DNA of 64,000 nucleotides from Cryphonectria parasitica EP155 (lineage: Eukaryota; Ascomycota; Sordariomycetes; Diaporthales; Cryphonectriaceae), in contig NW_024468913.1 of the NCBI RefSeq assembly GCF_011745365.1, forward strand, positions 992,001-1,056,000. The letters run 5' to 3'. Both the position numbers and the translations under genes were made by a program. Each line of letters opens with the position of its first letter. The first letter of the stretch is position 1. The notes under the pieces are model-generated. The model was not told the DNA's origin. It saw only the letters and a list, made by a program, of their open reading frames with translations, and searched no databases. Positions 57,623-64,000 of the stretch are shown here, piece by piece.

Positions 57623-60600
57623 TCAGCCAACCCACTTTCTCGCGTTCCTGAACATCCTCAACCACGGCCCAAACATGCCCCAGCTGTCCACCTCCTCGCG
57701 CGGCGCCCAGCTGGCCACATCTGCCATGATGGTTCTCTCCGGATGCGGCATCATGGCCAACACGCGACCGTCCTTACTCCTCACGCCCGCGATACCCTCT
57801 GGGCTGCCGTTGGGGTTGAAGGGATACGTCTCGGTCACCTGTCCGTAGTTATCTGTGTACCGCAGCGGGATCAGGCCGTCCTCGTTGCAGGCGTGCAGGG
57901 CCCCGCCCACTGGACCGGAAAACTCGGCTCGCCCTTCGCCGTGCGATACGACGATGGGGAGCAGCGAGCCGGACATGCCTGAGAAGAAGATGGACTTCTC
58001 GTCGGCGTCGTTGATGGCCACCATGCTGTATCGGCCCTCAAACTGCTGGCTTGTGTTCTCGACGAACGCAGGCCAGTGCTCCGCGCCAGGGATGAGCTCC
58101 TTGAGGCGCGAGAGCATCTGGCAGCCGTTGCACACACCCAAGGTGAATGTGTCGGGCCTCTGGAAGAAGGCTTCGAAGGTGCGCCGGGCATTCTCGTGCA
58201 TCAGGATCGAGTTGGCCCAGCCCTGGCCGGCACCAAGGACGTCACCGTACGAGAAGCCTCCACACGCGGCGAGACCACGGAAGCCATCGAGTGAGAAGCC
58301 TGAGAGGATGTCGGTCATGTGAATGTCCACTGCCTCGAAGCCGGCGGCCCGGAAGGCGAAGGCCATCTCGGCGTAGCCGTTCACGCCTTGCTCGCGGAGG
58401 ATGGCGACGCGAGGACGTTGGGTGACAAGGGATTTGAGTGCAGTAAACGCCGTCGTACCAGTCTCCGCCGGGTCGAATTTGAGTCTGTAGGAGAGTCCTG
58501 GGTCCTTCGAGTCGACTATGGATGCAAACTCAGAGTCGGCACATGACGGGTTGTCTCGGAGTTTCTGCATTTCGTAGGAGGTGGCGGACCACCATTGCTG
58601 CATCTGTGCGCGGTCCAGGTCCACAAGAGTCGTGGATCCGTGGCGGACAAGAAGCGACTCCTTTGACGTCGCGCGCACGTAGCCGATTTTCTTGAGCAGA
58701 CCTGGCGGTGGGCCACAAGTAGCAAAGCAACGGCGGAATCTCCTCTCGTCTGACTTGCGAATCTGGAACACGGCACCAAGCTCTTCGTTGAACAACGCCT
58801 CTAGGGCGTCAGCGGCTGTGAAGTTCTTGGCAAGCTCATCGATGGAGATGTCTACAGCACAGCGACCAGCGAACATCATCTCCGCAATGGTGGTGAGCAG
58901 GCCGCCATCGGAGCGGTCATGATAAGCAAGAACGATGTTCTCCTCATGCAATTGGGACAGAGCATCAAAGTAGTCGACGACGAGCCTGGTATCGCGGACA
59001 TCTGGTGCCTCGTGGCCGAGCTGTCCCAGCACTTGTGCCAGGGCGGAACCACCCATGGCCTTGTAGCCGCGTGCCAGGTCGACAAAGATCAGGATGGATT
59101 CACCCACTTCCTCGACACGTCGAAGCTGCGGTGTCCATGTGCTTCGGACGTCCTCGACTGGGGTAAAAGCCGAGATGACAACAGAAACGGGAGCAGTCAC
59201 ACTCTTCGATTCTCCGCTCTCGTCCTGCCACGAGGCTTTCATGGAGGTTGAATCCTTGCCAACCGGTATGGAGACCTTCAACTCTGGGCAAAGGTCCATG
59301 CCGATAGCCTTGACGGCCTCAAACAGGGCAGCTCCCTCACCAGGGTGGTTGACTGCAGCCATCCAGTTGGCAGAGAGCTTGACTCGTCGCAGGTCCCCCC
59401 GTACGTCAGCAGCTCCCTTTATGTGAGCAGCGCCGAGGTTCATCAAGCTTTCAACAACAGCCATCCGCGCCGAAGCTCCGGGCGAGATCAAGGCCAGAGT
59501 GGGCTTCTCTCCCATTGCCATAGCCTCACCATGGCGGGTCTTCTCATCCACACTGAAGGATCCCAGTGTGACGGCAACATCTGCCACAGGTGTCTGCCAA
59601 GGGCCGACGAGCTGGTCTTGCACTGTTAAGCCACCAACAGTCTGCAGGTATATCAGCCATCGACAGTCTCCAATTTGCGCAGAGGGTATCACTACTCACC
59701 CGATCGGCGATCGTGATCAAAAACATCTTTGACCCAACGGATGGAAGGGAGAATACGAGTTCAGTAGCCTTAGCAATCATCTCTTTCCTATCCGACAGCC
59801 CGTATTTCTCGGTGAGGCTCGCCGCTGCATCAAAAGGAGCCAACGACTTCTTCACAGTCTCGACCACCCGTTCTTGACGACGCCCTGGAGGGAACAAGGC
59901 ATCCATGGGCAGATCAATTGGCACAGGGTATTCTTTGGATTCTCGGTCGGTCAAGATCAATCTCGCAGTGCCGTTGTCATCTTTGGTGACGACATTACCG
60001 ACATTTGAGAACCCGCACCGTTCGCGTTCTGGTGTCATTGTCAGCCAAGTAGGAAGGACGGGTGGATGCAGGGAACTCCAAAAATCTTCACGTACCACAG
60101 ATACTTTGGAATCGGTTGATACTGTCCCTGTTGACCAGCAGCACGTATCTCTCTTGTGCCTCGTTGCACCATACCTGCAGAGGGCTCATGCTGTCGTCGG
60201 CACTCTCAACCTGCCGCAGCTCAAATTTGCCGCCAAAGCCCGCATCCTTCACAAGCTCTGGCAGCGCATTCGAAAGACCTCCGGCGCCTACGTCGTGGAT
60301 CATGGCGATAGGGTTGTTTTGGCCCAATGCGACACAAGTGTTGATGACCATCTGGGCACGGCGCTCCATCTCCGGGTTGCCGCGCTGCACAGAGTCAAAG
60401 TCAAGGTCCGCATTGCCGCCCCCGACAGCGCTCGATGCCGCACCACCTCCGAGACCAATCAACATGGCAGGTCCTCCGAGAACAATGACATAAGCGCCGT
60501 CATGGACGTCAGACTCGTTTTTGAGAGCATGTTGTGGTCGTACAGAGCCGAGACCGCCAGCAATCATGATGGGCTTGTGGTAGCCTCTCCAGTCAGGGCT

Positions 60601-62151
60601 GGCATCCTCACCGTTGCCGTTCGTAAGCAGAGTTCTGAACGTGCCGGTCAGACACGGCCGACCGAATTCGTTGTTGAACCGCGCAGAGCCGATCGGTGCC
60701 TCCAGCATGATGTCTAGACTGCTGGCATAGTGTCCAGGTCTGCCAATATCGACCTCCCACGGGTCTCGCTTGCCTGGAATGTGCAGGTCCGAGACCCAGA
60801 AGCCACACAAGCCAGCCTTTGGTATTGAGCCGCGGCCAACAGCGCCTTCGTCCTAAGGGCGAAGTAGTCAGTGGCTGACACTCACGAGTAGACAGACTAT
60901 ACTGAGAAAGGAGCGATAGGCCAGCGAAACACTTGTTTCACTCAGGCCTTTTCGAACCAGTCTAGCAGGCGGCAGCACATCGGTAGCACAGAATTTATGG
61001 AGAAGGAAAAGAGATGTTGCGTACTCTAATCTCGCCACCGGAACCTGTCGCAGCACCCGGGAAGGGAGAGATAGCGGTAGGATGGTTATGTGTCTCCACC
61101 TTGATGAGGGGGTGAAGCACCTCGCTGGTGAGCTTCCAAGTGCCGGTGGAGTAGTCCGGAGCCCAGAAATTGGAAATGTCTCCTTGTAGGACGGCCGCGT
61201 TGTCGCTGTAGGCAGAGACGGTGTAGTCCGGGGTCTTCTTGTGGGTATTCTTGATCATCTCAAACAGACTCTTGCCCATGGGCTTGCCGTCGATTGTCCA
61301 AGCCGCATTGAAGACCTTGTGGCGACAATGCCTGCAGGAGACGAAGAGTCAGAGAAAGAAACATTTAAAGATGCCGAGACAACCAATCGCAGCCGAAGGG
61401 TTAGACACTTGTCTACCAATCCTTCTTTTTTCCTTTTCTTGTCTTCTCCGTCATATGAAAAAGGGAAGCACAGCAGCGTGTGGGAGACATACTCCGAGTT
61501 GACCTGAGCAAACATGAACAGCTCCACGTCATGGGGTGGCCTGCCGAGCTTGGTGTAGACGTCCACCAGGTATTGCATCTCTTCAGGGCTCAGGGCCAGT
61601 CCCATCTTCTGGTTGTATTCCTGCAGCACAGACAGAGGCTCTCCACCATCGGCAAAGATGTCGACAACAACGAGCGGGGCCCGGTCCCCTTCGAGGAACA
61701 TGGCGTCCAACGACGGCTGCTCGGTCGTAATGGTCTCGGTCATACGATCATGGATGATATCACGGAATGACAAGTCGTCTGGTCCATCGTGGGGTCCCTC
61801 AAACTGAATGGTGATCACTCGACCCCGTTCGACGCGGTGGACCTGCTCCTTGAGGCCGCAGACATGGGCGATGCTGGTGGCTTTGGAGCTCCATGGCGAT
61901 ATGTTGCGGGGGGAGATGTAGAGGGTGACACCGTTCTCGGCAGCAAAGGTCAGCTTGGAGGCATCAGAGACCTGGAGCAGCTGCTGGACCTTGTCGAGTC
62001 CGGCCTGGCCCTGCTTCAGGTCGATGTAGTACAACCAGTTGCCATGAATGGACTGGGCCTTGACGCTAGCCTGCTTGTTGATGCGGTTCAGAAGCTTTTG
62101 TGCTTCTGAGGCCGTGTAGCACGAGCCCCCGATCAGAGTCTCGTGCGGCAT
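57623..62151 (-). CDS. ADE6: Phosphoribosylformylglycinamidine synthase (FGAM synthase)
   Basis: Fourth step of purine synthesis: FGAR + ATP + glutamine to FGAM. Five exons: 62151-61493, 61331-61025, 60852-60096, 60028-59700 and 59641-57623, with introns of 161, 172, 67 and 58 nt; 1356 aa, normal for this single-chain enzyme. All joins restore conserved blocks: [38 protein letters not shown] and [14 protein letters not shown]. The synthase halves have the [19 protein letters not shown] nucleotide site and [20 protein letters not shown]. The C-terminal glutaminase domain has nucleophile Cys in [10 protein letters not shown] and His/Glu in MMPHPERT. The start was set at [11 protein letters not shown]; the frame is open a further 124 codons to 62523 through a C14 tract, which looks like leader. 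Confidence 0.96.
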
Positions 62152-62974
62152 ATCGAAAAGGTGAGGGACAAAGGTCACAGAGGGGTGAAGTGATGTCGAC
62201 CAGTAGGGCGTCACCAACCAGAGGCTGGTTGTAGAGGGGATCCCCAAAAATCTTCGAGGGGCTACTGCACGATAAGATTTCTTTATCGCCAGATCGCGGG
62301 GCACTAACCCCCCCCCCCCCCTGCCAGCAGCTGCTTGGAGGGGCAGCGTGTCAGGGTCGCGCTGCGCTAAACTCTGCCTGTACATTAAGGGTCCTCCGAG
62401 TCTCTCACTCACACCAAGGGTGTAAGCACAGCATCTGGCCAACTTGTTGTTCCTATTCAAAGGCGCCTCGCCATGGCCTGTTACAATAGTACTTAATGCA
62501 TTGCCTGACTGTTGATCAGCCATAAGCCACTTTCGACCGTTCTCTAACGCCCTCGCAATTATGACATTACGGTTTTAGTCATCTCTCTTAGACTATCAAA
62601 CTTTGTTGGGTTGTCACCATATTGGGCGGTTGAGGGGGAGAAGCTATCAGAAGGGCTAAGGCATGGGTAGGGCTGGGACCTGGACTCATCAACCCCGCTA
62701 TAAATGAGCTCATTGAGACTATTATGACATCTGTTTCTCTCTCTCTCTCGGCACCTAGACATGCACTTCTTCTCCCTGAGGTCCTTCAAATATTTACCTC
62801 GTCCCCTCACGACACTGAACAGGGGACAATTTGTTCCAACCACAGCTTTCCACACCTTCTCATACTCGCAACCACAAAAGAGACCAACCTCCAGTGAGTG
62901 AGCCCCCTCCCTACCCCTCCTTCGCTTCGCAAAGCAGGCAAGCACAGCCCTCTCTAAACCAAAAACCCGCAGCA
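62152..62974. promoter_or_regulatory. Divergent promoter region (FGAM synthase / DsbA-like)
   Basis: An 823-bp head-to-head spacer. It contains a C14 run at 62308-62321 in the FGAM synthase leader and a CT tract near 62732-62748. A possible 5'-UTR intron of the DsbA-like gene begins with GTGAGT near 62894 and ends with CAG two bases before its ATG. No binding site is assigned. Confidence 0.5.
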
Positions 62975-63646
62975 ATGGCGCTCCCTCCTAAGTTCAAGGG
63001 CCACCGCCTGCTCTTCTTCAGCGATGACCCGTCGGTCCCAGCCCCAACTGAGACAGCTGCCTTGGAGCCCCTGCATACGATCGAGATATTCCTAGACTAT
63101 GTGTGCCCTTTTTCAGCCAAGGCATTCAAGACCATTGTCACCTCGGTGGCGCCCCGCATCCGCGCCGACCCCCGCCTGGCCGGCAAGGTGCAGGTCCTCC
63201 TGCGGCAGCAGATCCAACCCTGGCACCCGTCTTCGACGCTCGTGCACGAGGCCGCCCTTGCTGTGGAGAGGCTCGCCCCAGACAAGTTCTGGGAATTCAG
63301 CGCGGCGCTTTTCGACGACCAGGAGGCCTACTTCGATGTCAACGTCGTCAACGAGACGCGCAACAACACGTACAGGAGACTGGCGAAGCTGGGCGCTAAA
63401 AGCGTGGGCGTTAACGAGGAGGAGCTGTACAGCCTGCTCGCCATCCCAGAGAAGGCGGCTGAGGGCGGCAGTCTGAACATTGGCAACCAGGTCACCAACG
63501 ACTTGAAGATTGTGATCAAGACGGCCAGGCTGGTGGGTGTGCATGTCAGCCCAACGGTCATTTTTGATGGGGTCGTGAACAATGACATCAGCTCAAGCTG
63601 GTCGGCAGACCAGTGGCTCGAGTGGCTTGGAAAGAACGTCGCCTAA
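62975..63646 (+). CDS. DsbA-like thioredoxin-fold protein, single active-site cysteine
   Basis: 223 aa, no intron in the coding part. Thioredoxin-fold family with a DsbA-type helical insert: TIEIFLDYVCPFSAKAFKTI has Cys followed by PFS where a dithiol enzyme would have CxxC, so it is CPFS (monothiol). The helical insert includes LVHEAALAVERLAPDKFWEF, and the cis-Pro loop is HVSPTVIFDG. Related fungal proteins are annotated as thioredoxin-like or DSBA-like with no defined role. There is no signal peptide, so it is likely cytosolic or peroxisomal, not an oxidative folding enzyme of the ER. The ATG at 62975 lies just after a probable UTR intron; the frame continues upstream to 62831 without an ATG. 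Confidence 0.82.
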   Translation: MALPPKFKGHRLLFFSDDPSVPAPTETAALEPLHTIEIFLDYVCPFSAKAFKTIVTSVAPRIRADPRLAGKVQVLLRQQIQPWHPSSTLVHEAALAVERLAPDKFWEFSAALFDDQEAYFDVNVVNETRNNTYRRLAKLGAKSVGVNEEELYSLLAIPEKAAEGGSLNIGNQVTNDLKIVIKTARLVGVHVSPTVIFDGVVNNDISSSWSADQWLEWLGKNVA

Positions 63647-64000
63647 ATTGCTTGTCTATGAGGGTATCTATACGCCGAATCGAGTACTGCAAAAATAAAA
63701 ATAGTATGCTTTTTCTTTGTTGTGATGATTTTGCAATTATACTCTCATGCAAGAGGCATGTTTTAGTAGAGCCACCCCCCCCCCCCGTGCCAGCAGTGTA
63801 AACAAGACCAATAAAGCTCGGACCACCTTTTCTTTCCAATTTCATCAACCTCACATCAGATTGTCGGTGGCTCCTTGGCTTAAATGGAGCAAAAAACCCC
63901 CCTTCAACCTAAATATGATAACCTCAATATGGATGCGTCAAGCCCGACTGTCATCATTGGCGGGTCGCAGCATCCTGCAGGCCAGGATCTCTGCCACAAG
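63647..64000. other. 3' flank and unresolved right edge
   Basis: It includes a C-run near 63775-63786. From an ATG at 63884 the plus frame stays open to the window end (39 codons). The opposite strand also has a plausible C-terminal frame there (LVAEILACRMLRPAN, then a stop). Which, if either, is coding cannot be decided from this fragment. Confidence 0.4.

Noticed and set aside
1..64000. tRNA, 5S rRNA or CRISPR arrays
   Set aside because: No B-box of the GGTTCRANYCC type with a fitting cloverleaf was noticed, and no spaced direct repeats were seen.

Overview
This window is nuclear DNA from a filamentous ascomycete (Pezizomycotina; Sordariomycetes is my best guess). Genes are intron-containing, with mostly 50-200 nt introns that start GTRNGT, carry CTRAC branch sites and end YAG. 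Leaders are pyrimidine-rich. The protein set is typical of this group: GPI-anchored secreted hydrolases, an agdC-type GH31 enzyme, an ADP1-type ABC transporter and a cytosolic SSH4-type SPRY protein. There is no operon structure, CRISPR array, rRNA or recognisable intact transposon.

Layout, left to right. 1-5 kb: the 5' end of mitochondrial elongation factor G (MEF1, minus), a GPI-type aspartic protease (minus) and a PLP aminotransferase (minus). 6.4-9.9 kb: an ADP1-like ABCG transporter (plus). 10.3-14 kb: a divergent pair, a mitoribosomal mS26/PET123-like protein (minus) and the nucleolar GTPase NOG2 (plus). 15.7-18.8 kb: a vacuolar-type Ca2+/H+ exchanger with a predicted 3-nt microexon. 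19.8-23.3 kb: an SSH4/EAR1-like SPRY protein (plus) converging on an MFS transporter (minus). 26-31.1 kb: a GPI-anchored GH31 alpha-glucosidase (plus) converging on an FAD monooxygenase (minus). 31.1-39.6 kb: an 8.5 kb stretch with no gene I can support. 39.6-41.4 kb: a caspase-fold-like protein that lacks the expected cysteine. 42.4-44.5 kb: a GPI-type phospholipase B (minus). 46.8-49.6 kb: two ribosome-biogenesis genes in tandem, TMA23-like and RPA43. 50.2-53.4 kb: two neighbouring MDR-family oxidoreductases. 54-57.3 kb: importin KAP120. 57.6-62.2 kb: FGAM synthase (ADE6, minus), divergent from a DsbA-like protein (plus). An open frame of unknown status runs off the right end.

Functionally this looks like ordinary chromosomal gene content rather than one biosynthetic cluster. 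Four genes serve cytosolic ribosome production or its transport (NOG2, TMA23, RPA43, KAP120) and two serve mitochondrial translation (MEF1, mS26). A second group is secreted or cell-surface hydrolases (aspartic protease, GH31, phospholipase B), each ending in a probable GPI signal.

The most notable points are the 3-nt exon in the Ca2+/H+ exchanger, a long structured intron in NOG2 that may host the snR191 H/ACA snoRNA as in yeast, and the pseudo-caspase-like protein. Exon borders were assigned by hand from splice consensus, reading frame and family conservation. No database search was possible.
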